Positions 16,268 through 23,765 of a stretch of DNA of 33,496 nucleotides are shown in pieces (position 1 is the first letter of the stretch; each line of letters begins with the position of its first letter). Source of the DNA: JAAYBY01 sp964465385. Lineage in GTDB: Bacteria; Bacillota; Clostridia; Saccharofermentanales; UBA5734. The stretch is from the NCBI GenBank assembly GCA_964465385.1, contig CAYXIM010000010.1:1-33496 (forward strand), written 5' to 3'. Both the position numbers and the translations under genes were made by a program. The notes below the pieces were generated by a model that was not told where the DNA came from, did no database searches, and worked only from the letters and a program-made list of their open reading frames with translations.

Positions 16268-16729
16268 TCAATCACGGGCCAGGATGCGGTGAGAGCGCAC
16301 GCCCGGTATTTTACCTATCCGGTCGAGCAGCTGCTGCAAATCGATGGCCATGTGCTCGGTCTCAATGGCAAAGGACACATCCGCAAGGCCGTTGATGGGA
16401 AAATTCTGGTTGATGGTCAAGATGTTGGCCTGCTCCCGGGCCATGCAGTTGATGATGGCCGACAAAATGCCCGGAAAATCTTCAACCGCAAACACCAGGG
16501 TGACCAGCCGCCCCCGGGAGGTTTCATAGAAGGGTAAAACGGCATCTTTGTATTTGTAATAGGCGCTTCGGCTCAGGCCGATTTGTTGAACAGCCGCATT
16601 GATAGATCGGGCTTTGCCTGCGCTGAGCAGGCGTTTGACAGCCATCACCTTGTTAAACACCTCAGGCAGCATGGCAGCCTTGACCAGATAGTATTCATCT
16701 TTTACCTTGACATCCATAGACCGTCCCAT
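16268..16729 (-). CDS. UPF0735 ACT-domain protein (PheB/YszB type)
   Basis: This 153-residue protein has an N-terminal helix-turn-helix-like segment (about 30-60, with ARSINAAVQQIGLSRSAYYKYKD) and a C-terminal ACT domain (about 72-145, with DFPGILSAIINCMAREQANILTI). ACT domains bind amino acids, and the family is usually found beside hom or aromatic amino-acid genes. I infer an amino-acid-sensing regulator of hom, but no DNA target is proven. The start at 16729 has GGAGG seven bases upstream. A very good promoter lies just before it, inside the end of rdgB, so pheB-hom is likely its own transcription unit. Confidence 0.85.
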   Translation of the reverse strand: MGRSMDVKVKDEYYLVKAAMLPEVFNKVMAVKRLLSAGKARSINAAVQQIGLSRSAYYKYKDAVLPFYETSRGRLVTLVFAVEDFPGILSAIINCMAREQANILTINQNFPINGLADVSFAIETEHMAIDLQQLLDRIGKIPGVRSHRILARD

Positions 16730-16781
16730 CAAGCTGCCTCCAAAAGCGTTCGCCACTGGCGCACATTCGTCCGTGATGGAT

Positions 16782-16810
16782 ACTATATCACGCGGCTCAT
16801 AAGCGGTCAA
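16782..16810 (-). promoter_or_regulatory. Promoter of the ACT-hom operon
   Basis: TTGACC (16805-16810) and TATAGT (16782-16787) are separated by 17 bp on the minus strand. The -35 element lies within the last codons of rdgB. Confidence 0.7.
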
Positions 16811-17387
16811 GCAGCTGGCTGACCAGGCCTCTAATGGCCTTGCCACGGTGGCTGATGCGGTGTTTGTCGGCATCACTGAGTTCAGCCATGGTGCGGCCCA
16901 GATCGGGCACATAAAAAATGGGATCATAGCCAAAACCGCCCCCGCCACGCGGGCGTGGTGTGATCAGGCCATCGACGCTGCCTTGCTGGGACACAATCCG
17001 GCCGTCCGGCAGGACCGCGGCCAGCACACAGACAAATCGGGCCGTCCATTCCTGAGGTGGAAAAGGCCGTAGCATGCCATAGAGGGTGTTGATCTTGGTG
17101 GGGTAATCGGCATCCGGGCCGGCGAAACGGGCAGAATACACACCGGGTGCCCCATCCAGCCGGTCGATGACCAGACCTGAATCATCAGCCACCACCAATC
17201 CGCCTGTGTGCCGGTGGACCGCCTTGGCCTTGATCAGGGCGTTTTCAAGAAAACTGGCCCCCGTCTCTTCAATGTCGGCCGTGAAACCAGCCTCCCGCAT
17301 GGGTTGGATCTGAAAGGGCGGATCCGTCATGATTTGCCTGTATTCCCTCACCTTGTCGTCATTGTTGGATGCCAATATGACCTTCAT
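16797..17387 (-). CDS. rdgB: RdgB/HAM1 family non-canonical purine NTP pyrophosphatase
   Basis: This 196-residue ITP/XTP/dITP pyrophosphatase keeps deaminated purines out of nucleic acids. Family motifs are ILASNNDDKVREYRQI at the N-terminus, VVADDSGLVIDRLDGAPGVYSARF with the catalytic Asp pair (68-69), and GGFGYDPIFYVP. Length is typical. AGGAAG precedes the ATG by eight bases, and the gene starts 24 bp after the RsmF-type methyltransferase stop. Confidence 0.95.
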   Translation of the reverse strand: MKVILASNNDDKVREYRQIMTDPPFQIQPMREAGFTADIEETGASFLENALIKAKAVHRHTGGLVVADDSGLVIDRLDGAPGVYSARFAGPDADYPTKINTLYGMLRPFPPQEWTARFVCVLAAVLPDGRIVSQQGSVDGLITPRPRGGGGFGYDPIFYVPDLGRTMAELSDADKHRISHRGKAIRGLVSQLLDRL

Positions 17388-17411
17388 GCAGCCGTCTTCC
17401 TTTCTGTTTGT

Positions 17412-19030
17412 TCAGAGGCGGACCCACCCCCGGGGGTAGGTGTTTTTAAGCAGGCCGGGTGACAAGACTTGTGTCCAGCCCAGGGGCCAGGCCTGGTCTT
17501 CGTGTCGGATGTGCAGGGCCAGCCGGTCAGATGGCTGCCAGGCCTCCTGCCAGTCCGGGTCAGCAACAGCCAGGGTTTCACCACGCAGGTAGCGGTCCAC
17601 CCGGCCATCCTGGGCTGCAAGCAGCCATTTTTTTGAAAAGGCCTCCTGGTTCAAGGCCAGCAAAAAGGCCTGTGAGGGGTCAAAGCGCCAGTGGCGGCCG
17701 TGGTCACGAACCCTTCCCAGGTAAAGGCCGCTCTTGAGCTGTTTNNNNNNNNNNNNNNNNNNNNNNNNNNNNNNNNNNNNNNNNNNNNNNNNNNNNNNNN
17801 NNNNNNNNNNNNNNNNNNNNNNNNNNNNNNNNNNNNNNNNNNNNAGTGGCGGCCGTGGTCACGAACCCTTCCCAGGTAAAGGCCGCTCTTGAGCTGTTTG
17901 AAGGCCTTGAGGGCAGCAGGACAGGGCGGCACCAGGTGCAGCTGCCCCGCCCACTGCCGCCGGATACCAGCCTGCATGAAGGCCTGCACCCGGCTTTGAC
18001 CGGCCGGGGTCAGGTCTTGGCGGCAAAAGGCGGCAAAGGCCTCCCAGGCTTTTTCGTCCAGCGCGTCTTCAGTCAGCAGGGGCAGGGCCTTGCGGGGACC
18101 AGGCGCTTTAAGCAGCAGGGCGCAAAAATGCCCCTCCCCCCGGGCCCGGTGTGGCCAGATGCGGGCGGTTTTTTCCAGCTGTGGCCCGCCGGCCAGGCCT
18201 GGATCCACCCCCCTGCCCTTGGTGATGTCCAGCAGGTGGGCGTCGGGATGTGTGGTCAGAAAACGGGTGATCTGCCCCTCGTTTTCTAGGACGGAAAAAG
18301 AGCAGGTCGAATAGACCAGGCGTCCACCCGGCCTGAGCATGGCCCAGCCGTCTTCTAGAATGCTCTCCTGCAGGCGGATGTAGCTTTGCGGCGGATGGGC
18401 CAGCCAGCTGCGGATGGCCCGGGGGTCGCTGCGAAACATGCCCGATCCCGAGCAGGGGACATCCGCCAGCACCGCATCAAAGGCATGTGGCAGTTGCCGG
18501 GCCAGCTGGCTTGACGAGGCACAGGTGATGACCGTCCGGCTGCTGCCGGTCAGGGACACATTGCGTAAGAGGGCCTGTACCCGTTTGGGTGAAGGTTCGT
18601 TGGCCCACAGCAGGCCGCTGTCACCCAGGTCAGACGTCAACCGGGCTGTCTTCCCGCCTGGCGCGGCACACAGGTCCAGAACCCACTCTCCGGGGCCAAC
18701 CCCCAGGGCGCTTGCCGGCAACATGGCACTGGGCTCCTGAATGTAATAAAGCCCGGCGGCATAAAGGGGCAGACGGCCCGGCGACAAGCCATGTGGGATG
18801 TAAAGGCCGTCAGCGGTCCAGGGAACCGGCGGCAAGTCCGCAAGGGGCAGCTCCCAGTTTTCAGCCAGCCACTGGCGTAAAACAGGCAGGTCTATTTTCA
18901 GGCGGTTGGCCCGCAAGGCTGCCACCGGCTCCTGGTTCAGGGCCGCTTCAAAAGCCGGCCACTGGCCGATCCAGCCTGCCGCCTCAAAAAGGGCTTTCAT
19001 TTCTGCGATGAAGGCATCGGGCAAGGTCAT
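17412..19030 (-). CDS. RsmF/NOL1-NOP2-family rRNA m5C methyltransferase (artefactual gap inside)
   Basis: This is an RNA (cytosine-5) methyltransferase. The SAM loop VLDLCAAPGGKT (117-128), the first cysteine C193 in ADVPCSGSGMFR and the catalytic C243 in YSTCSFSVLENEGQI are present. The C-terminal PUA-like region appears on the other side of the gap (VDRYLRGETL, LGWTQVL, LLKNTYPRGW). A 100-N gap plus a duplicated 55 bp interrupts the gene. Removing 155 bases leaves 1464 nt, exactly 488 codons with an unbroken frame (RDHGRHWRFDPSQAFLLALN at the join), so the real gene is intact, with 487 residues. The start at 19030 has AAGGTG upstream and lies 10 nt after the preceding gene. Confidence 0.9.
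17690..17899. other. Assembly join: 100 Ns flanked by identical 55-bp copies
   Basis: Bases 17690-17744 and 17845-17899 are identical over 55 bp and flank 100 Ns. This is what a scaffolder leaves when two contigs that share their terminal k-mer are joined. Collapsing the copies restores the methyltransferase reading frame exactly, so it is not a biological repeat. Confidence 0.93.
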
Positions 19031-19040
19031 GACCGTCACC

Positions 19041-20732
19041 TTAAAGGGAGAGGCTGTCACACAGGGTGTAAGCCACGGCTTTGAGCCGGTCAGATCCAAA
19101 AAGGCTGTCCCCTGGGTCCGTCTCTTGAGCCACCGAAAAAGGCGCTGACGCACTGGCCAAAGACCAGGCCTGGTAGCGTTTGGCAGCTGGCGCCGCATCT
19201 TTGACACTTTGACGCCACAGATCCAGCGCAGCCAGCTGGGCATGAAGGGAGCTGCCGGCAGACAGGGGTTGCAGGGCCAGGCGTTCAGCCAGCTGCCAGC
19301 CCCGGCCACTTTGTAAAAAAGGGTCTTCCGACAAGTCCAGGTCCGGCTGGTAACTGGCCGTCAGTTCCAGCCACAGCTGGTTGCGCGCCTGGGCCGTCAT
19401 GTCAGGCCGGCTGTAAAGCGCGTGTTCAAAAACATCCAGACGGGTGTCTGCCAGCAGCTTCAGCAGGTGGCGGATGAGCAGGAGGGCACCGCTGTCATGG
19501 TAGTGGACATCCAGAAAACCTTTGAGCTGCGGAAAAACCAGCAACGCAAAGGCTTCACCCCAGAAGATGCGACTGCCGGGGTCAGGGAAAAAAGGCGTCA
19601 AGCGCAGCGGCTGACCCTGCAGCATGTGCCAGCCCAGGGCCTGGCCTGTCAACAGTAAAAAAGTCACCAGATCGGAAAAGGTCCTTGTCTCCTGCATCAG
19701 AAGGACACTGCTTGATTCTTCAGGCAGCACAAAACAGGCTGGCCAGGGGGCTTTACCCAGCCGGGCCGACCGGTCCAGCCGCCCTTGCTGAAAAAGTGCC
19801 TGGGCTGAAAAGCCGCTGTCCGGCAGCAGGGTTGACAGGCCCTGGTCCAGGGCCTGCGCCAGCTCGGTCCAGGCCAGGCCGCCTGACAAGGGGTTGCCTT
19901 CTGGCAGGAAGTTACAGGCATCATAGGGGGTCAGCTGATCCAGTTTCAGATTTTTGCGCTGCAACTGGCGCAACTGCCGGGAGGGTGCCAAGAGGTAGCG
20001 GGTCAGCTCCCGGTGCAGGTCTTGGGCGGAACCATCCAGCAGATCAGGCCGTTGGATGCGGTCCGCTGCCAGCTGCAGGTAGCTGTCATATCCGGCACGC
20101 TGAGCCATGCGGTGCCGGCAGGCAATCAGCGCATCAAAACAGTCATCCAGCTCTCCCAGTTGCTGCGTCCGGGCCCGGGCAAGGGCCAGCCAGCTGGCCC
20201 GGCGCAAGGCGCGGTCCGGGTTCTGGGTGGCTGAACAGACCATGGCGCTGGCCTGGTTGCTTTGTTGCCAGAAAACCGATACGGTGGACAGCTGCTTGAC
20301 ATAGCGCTGCATCAGCTGGCTTTCGTGCAGCCTGTCCTGGCGGATTTGCGACCCATGGGTGCGTCCATAGGCTTGCAGCAAGGCCGGGCAGTCGGGACCC
20401 AGCTGCTCACCCAGGCTTTCCTGAAAACGCGGGGAGCCCAGGGCACCCACAACCTGTTGCAGGTGATGGTCTAAAGCAAGTGCCGATTCCTGGTAGAAAG
20501 AAAGCTCTTCTTCGGCCTGGCGGTGGCGGGTGTCCTGCAGGTAGCGGATGCGGGCTTTGCCAGCCGCGTTTTCAAAACGCTGGACCACCACCTGGACTTG
20601 TTGGGCAGCCAGCTGGACCGCATCCGTTTTAACAGACAGGCGCAGCTGCAGGCGGGTTCGTCTGAGCTGGCTGATCAAGGCCTGCAGGTCCGGCCGGTCC
20701 CCTGTCTGCTGCTGCACACCCGTCAAGGCCAC
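19041..20732 (-). CDS. M3-family peptidase homologue lacking the HExxH zinc site
   Basis: This 563-residue protein follows the oligoendopeptidase F plan. It has a helical N-terminal half with the family-like GYDSYLQLAADRIQRPDLL (214-232) and a segment YDACNFLPEGNPLSGGLAW. It then has the region that normally holds D-V-x-T-L-x-H-E-x-G-H-A. Here that region reads DLVTFLLLTGQALG (354-367). D354, T357, G363 and A365 are kept, but H, E and H are replaced by L360, L361 and Q364. A Glu at 393 sits near the third ligand position. I infer a non-catalytic pseudopeptidase, or a very divergent enzyme. The frame is clean and full length. GTG at 20732 directly follows the argS stop, and the gene ends 10 nt before the rRNA methyltransferase. 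Confidence 0.75.
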   Translation of the reverse strand: MALTGVQQQTGDRPDLQALISQLRRTRLQLRLSVKTDAVQLAAQQVQVVVQRFENAAGKARIRYLQDTRHRQAEEELSFYQESALALDHHLQQVVGALGSPRFQESLGEQLGPDCPALLQAYGRTHGSQIRQDRLHESQLMQRYVKQLSTVSVFWQQSNQASAMVCSATQNPDRALRRASWLALARARTQQLGELDDCFDALIACRHRMAQRAGYDSYLQLAADRIQRPDLLDGSAQDLHRELTRYLLAPSRQLRQLQRKNLKLDQLTPYDACNFLPEGNPLSGGLAWTELAQALDQGLSTLLPDSGFSAQALFQQGRLDRSARLGKAPWPACFVLPEESSSVLLMQETRTFSDLVTFLLLTGQALGWHMLQGQPLRLTPFFPDPGSRIFWGEAFALLVFPQLKGFLDVHYHDSGALLLIRHLLKLLADTRLDVFEHALYSRPDMTAQARNQLWLELTASYQPDLDLSEDPFLQSGRGWQLAERLALQPLSAGSSLHAQLAALDLWRQSVKDAAPAAKRYQAWSLASASAPFSVAQETDPGDSLFGSDRLKAVAYTLCDSLSL

Positions 20733-22466
20733 TCACATCCGTTCCACAACGCCGATGCCCACCAGGTCTAGGCCGGTGCGTATGGCCAGGCTGACGGCTT
20801 CAACCAGAGCCAAGCGGGCCTGGCGCAGCTCTTGGTCGGCTGTTTTCAGAATGGGCTCATGGGTGTAATACCTGTTGAAGGCACGCGCCAGCGCTGTGAC
20901 CAGGCGCACCAGCAGGTAAGGTTCATGCTGTTCAGCAGCCCGTTGCACGGTCGCATCAAAACCGTCCAGGAGCTTGGCCAATGCAAACTCATCTTCGCTG
21001 TCCAGGCGCGCCAAAAGCCGGGGGTCAACGTCCGCCGTCTGCAGGCCGCTGTCCATGGCTTTCCGCAAGATGCTGCGGGCCCGGGCATAGGTATACTGGA
21101 CATAGGGGGCCGTGTCGCCTTCAAAGTCCAGCATGTCCTCCCAGGAAAAAACGATGTCCCGTTCCCGGCCGTTTTTGAGGAAGGTGTACACCACGGCACC
21201 GACACCGATGGTCTCGGCTATGGCGTCAATTTCAGCATCTGTCACGGTCTCCTGGCGCGCCGCCATGTTCTGTCGGATGATCTCTTTGGTCTTGGCCACG
21301 CTCTCTGACAGCAGATCGTCCAGCAGGACCACATCACCGCTTCGGGTGGACAGCTTGCGGCCGGGCAGTTTAACCAGGCCAAAGCCGATGTGTTCACAGC
21401 GGTCGGCTGCTTCAAGGCCGGCTTTCTTGCAGACGGCAAACACCTGCTGAAAGTGCAGGGCCTGCGTGGAGCCGACCACGTAAAGGTTTTTGTAAAAATG
21501 GTAGTGCTGCCAGCGGTAAAGGACGGCCGCGATGTCTCTGGAGGCATAGATGGTGGTGCCGTCCGATTTCAGGATGATGCAGGGCGGCAGGCCGAACTCA
21601 TCCAGCATCACCACCTGGGCTCCCTCACTTTCGACCAGCAGCTTCTGGTCTTGCAGCCAGCTGACCACCTCCGGAATCTGGTCCGAATAAAAGCTCTCGC
21701 CCCGGTAGCTGTCAAACGACACGCCCAGGCGGTCATAAATGACCTCAAAGGCTTTCAAGCTCAAGGACCGGATGTCTTCCCACAAGGCGGTTTCGGGTTC
21801 AGAGCCGGCTTCCAGTTTTTGGAAGGCTTCACGCGCCTGGCGGTCCAGGTCCGGATCTGCCTGCGCCTCTTCATGAAAGCGGATGTAGAGGCGCAGCAGC
21901 TCGTCGATGGGCTCCCGGGCCAGCTTGTCGGCATCGGCCCACAGGCGGCAGGCAACGATCAGCTTGCCAAACTGGGTGCCGTAGTCTCCCAGGTGGTTGA
22001 TACGCACCGTCTGGTAGCCCAGCTGCTTATAGAGGCGGTAAAGGGCGTTGCCTAAAATGGTGGTAAAGGCATGGCCCACATGGAAAGGCTTGGCGATGTT
22101 GGGTGAGGAATATTCAACCAGGACTGTCCGGCCGGCCCCCAGGTCCTGCTGGCCCAGGGTGTTGCCGGCTGCCAGGGTGCGGGCCACGGCTGACTGACTG
22201 TAAACAGCGCGGTCTACGAAAAAATTCAGGTAACCCTTGACCGCTTGCACCTGGCGCATATGCGCCAGGGTCGCGCCGGCCTTTTCAGCCAGTTCCTGTG
22301 CGATAGCAACCGGTGACCGGCGCAACGGTTTGGCCAGGCGAAAACACGGGAACGCGAAATCCCCCAGATCGCTTTGGGGCGGCCGTTCAAGCCAGCCACT
22401 GATTTCCGCCTCGGGCAGGCCGGTTTGATCGGCCAGCCAGGCGGCGATGGCGCCGCGAAAATCCAT
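20733..22466 (-). CDS. argS: Arginyl-tRNA synthetase
   Basis: This 577-residue class I synthetase charges tRNA-Arg. It has the N-terminal tRNA-binding domain (GDFAFPCFRLAK), the HIGH-type motif HVGH at 129-132 within YSSPNIAKPFHVGH, the KMSK-like segment GRKLSTRSGDVV, and a C-terminal DALR anticodon-binding domain (YLLVRLVTALARAFNRYYTHEP). The start has AGGGGAG eight bases upstream and a good promoter. No T-box leader fits in the short upstream region. It heads the minus-strand run and is followed without a gap by the M3 homologue. Confidence 0.96.
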   Translation of the reverse strand: MDFRGAIAAWLADQTGLPEAEISGWLERPPQSDLGDFAFPCFRLAKPLRRSPVAIAQELAEKAGATLAHMRQVQAVKGYLNFFVDRAVYSQSAVARTLAAGNTLGQQDLGAGRTVLVEYSSPNIAKPFHVGHAFTTILGNALYRLYKQLGYQTVRINHLGDYGTQFGKLIVACRLWADADKLAREPIDELLRLYIRFHEEAQADPDLDRQAREAFQKLEAGSEPETALWEDIRSLSLKAFEVIYDRLGVSFDSYRGESFYSDQIPEVVSWLQDQKLLVESEGAQVVMLDEFGLPPCIILKSDGTTIYASRDIAAVLYRWQHYHFYKNLYVVGSTQALHFQQVFAVCKKAGLEAADRCEHIGFGLVKLPGRKLSTRSGDVVLLDDLLSESVAKTKEIIRQNMAARQETVTDAEIDAIAETIGVGAVVYTFLKNGRERDIVFSWEDMLDFEGDTAPYVQYTYARARSILRKAMDSGLQTADVDPRLLARLDSEDEFALAKLLDGFDATVQRAAEQHEPYLLVRLVTALARAFNRYYTHEPILKTADQELRQARLALVEAVSLAIRTGLDLVGIGVVERM

Positions 22467-22506
22467 TCAAGTCACTCCCCTTGCTGCATGCTGTCATCCT
22501 CCCGTT

Positions 22507-22536
22507 AATCTACCATCCCCCTCTTTGTTCTGTCAA
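22507..22536 (-). promoter_or_regulatory. Promoter of argS
   Basis: A perfect TTGACA (22531-22536), an 18-bp spacer and TAGATT (22507-22512) lie on the minus strand about 40 bp before the argS start. Confidence 0.65.
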
Positions 22537-22586
22537 TTTGCCGGCTCTTGTGGTCGGTGCTTCTGGTATCAACCGCTCACGTTCTG

Positions 22587-22595
22587 TGTTACACT
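22587..22595 (+). promoter_or_regulatory. Possible extended -10 promoter of the zinc-ribbon gene
   Basis: TGT followed by TACACT (22590-22595) forms an extended -10 element 33 bp before the ATG. No clear -35 is visible. It faces away from the argS promoter in the 162-bp divergent region. Confidence 0.4.
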
Positions 22596-22628
22596 GAAAG
22601 CAACACGTGAACAGCTACGGAGGATTTC

Positions 22629-22976
22629 ATGAAATGCAAACGATGTGGGACAGACAACCCCAAGGGCAAGAATGTCTGTCTCAAATGCGGCGCCTTTTTA
22701 TATGACAGCACGCCGCGAAACCGTGTCGCGCTGACCCGGAAAGAGAAAACAGACCAGCGCAAAGCTTACATCAAGGGAACAGCCAGGGGCTGTCTTTGGA
22801 TTTTTCTCATCATGATTGGCTTGTTTGTCGTTGTGGTTTTTTTCAGTATGTTTTTATCGAGGCTGATCACCCCGGTACCGGACGAACCGGTGCCTCCCAC
22901 CCAAGCAACCACCACCCGGGCAGTGGACCAGCCGGTCTGGACCGTCTGGCCGCCCGCAGACACCAGGAGGACCTAA
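22629..22976 (+). CDS. Small zinc-ribbon membrane protein
   Basis: This is a 115-residue protein of unknown function. An N-terminal zinc ribbon with C3-x2-C6 and C17-x2-C20 (MKCKRCGTDN and VCLKCGAF) is followed by a basic stretch. One membrane helix comes next (about 55-77, FLIMIGLFVVVVFFSMF), then a Pro/Thr-rich tail of about 35 residues. Such proteins are common in Firmicutes and usually unassigned. ACGGAGGA precedes the ATG. Its stop overlaps the next ATG by one base (TAATG), so it is probably translated with the NYN-domain gene. Confidence 0.75.
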   Translation: MKCKRCGTDNPKGKNVCLKCGAFLYDSTPRNRVALTRKEKTDQRKAYIKGTARGCLWIFLIMIGLFVVVVFFSMFLSRLITPVPDEPVPPTQATTTRAVDQPVWTVWPPADTRRT

Positions 22977-23764
22977 TGGCTCTGGAACAAGAACAAAAAA
23001 GCGACATCCGGCTGGCTGTCCTGATTGACGCCGACAACGTGTCCCATCAGAACATCAAAGGCATGATGGAGGAAATCGCCCGCTACGGCAACGCCACCAT
23101 CAAGCGCATTTACGGCGACTGGACACGACCCAACCTGAGCGGCTGGAAACACCTGCTGCTGGATTACGCCATCACGCCGGTTCAGCAGTTTGGCTACACC
23201 ACCGGCAAGAACGCAACCGATTCGGCCATGATCATCGACGCCATGGACATCCTTTTTTCTGAAAGAGCGGATGCCTTCTGCCTGGTGTCCAGCGACAGCG
23301 ATTTCACCCGCCTGGCCACCCGCTTGCGCGAAGCCGGTAAAACCGTTTATGGCATCGGTGAGCAAAAGACACCCAATTCTTTTATCGCAGCCTGTGACCG
23401 CTTCATTTACCTGGAGATCCTCGATGAATCCGATCACGAAGAGCGTGACGGGCAGGCTGCATCAGGCCAAAGGCAGGCCCGCCAGCAACCTCAGCGGCGT
23501 AAAAAGACTTTCCGGAAAATCAGCCAGGATGTGGTCAAGCTGATCACGTCGACCATCCGGGACGTGGAAGATGAAAACGGTTGGGCCTACCTGGGTGAGG
23601 TCGGCAGCCTGCTGATCAAGAAACAGCCGTCCTTTGACTCCCGCAACTACGGTTTTGAAAAGCTGACCCCCATGATCCAGTCCATGGGCTTGTTTGACAT
23701 CGATGTCCGTGAAGGGGTCCACTCGTCGTCAAAGCACATCTACATCCGGATCAAGAAAAAATAA
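22976..23764 (+). CDS. NYN-domain (LabA/DUF88-type) protein with OST-HTH/LOTUS domain
   Basis: This 262-residue protein has a PIN-like NYN nuclease domain (about 10-148) followed by a basic linker (RRKKTFRK near 174-181). An OST-HTH/LOTUS domain completes it (about 182-260, DVVKLITSTIRDVEDENGWA to HIYIRI). Acidic residues of the expected metal site are visible: D18 and D20 in LIDADN, D82 in TDSAMIIDAMD, and D107/D109 in SSDSDF. The family is thought to cleave or bind RNA. The start has AGGAGG five bases upstream and overlaps the zinc-ribbon stop. Its own stop is one base from the converging gamma-glutamyltransferase stop. Confidence 0.88.
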   Translation: MALEQEQKSDIRLAVLIDADNVSHQNIKGMMEEIARYGNATIKRIYGDWTRPNLSGWKHLLLDYAITPVQQFGYTTGKNATDSAMIIDAMDILFSERADAFCLVSSDSDFTRLATRLREAGKTVYGIGEQKTPNSFIAACDRFIYLEILDESDHEERDGQAASGQRQARQQPQRRKKTFRKISQDVVKLITSTIRDVEDENGWAYLGEVGSLLIKKQPSFDSRNYGFEKLTPMIQSMGLFDIDVREGVHSSSKHIYIRIKKK

Positions 23765-23765
23765 G

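Noticed and set aside
17690..17899. 55-bp repeats as a mobile-element or recombination target
   Set aside because: The copies flank Ns and collapsing them restores the frame exactly, so they are overlapping contig ends.
22467..22628. Possible T-box leader for argS
   Set aside because: The promoter is about 40 bp from the start codon, so the leader is too short for a T-box and no T-box motif is visible.
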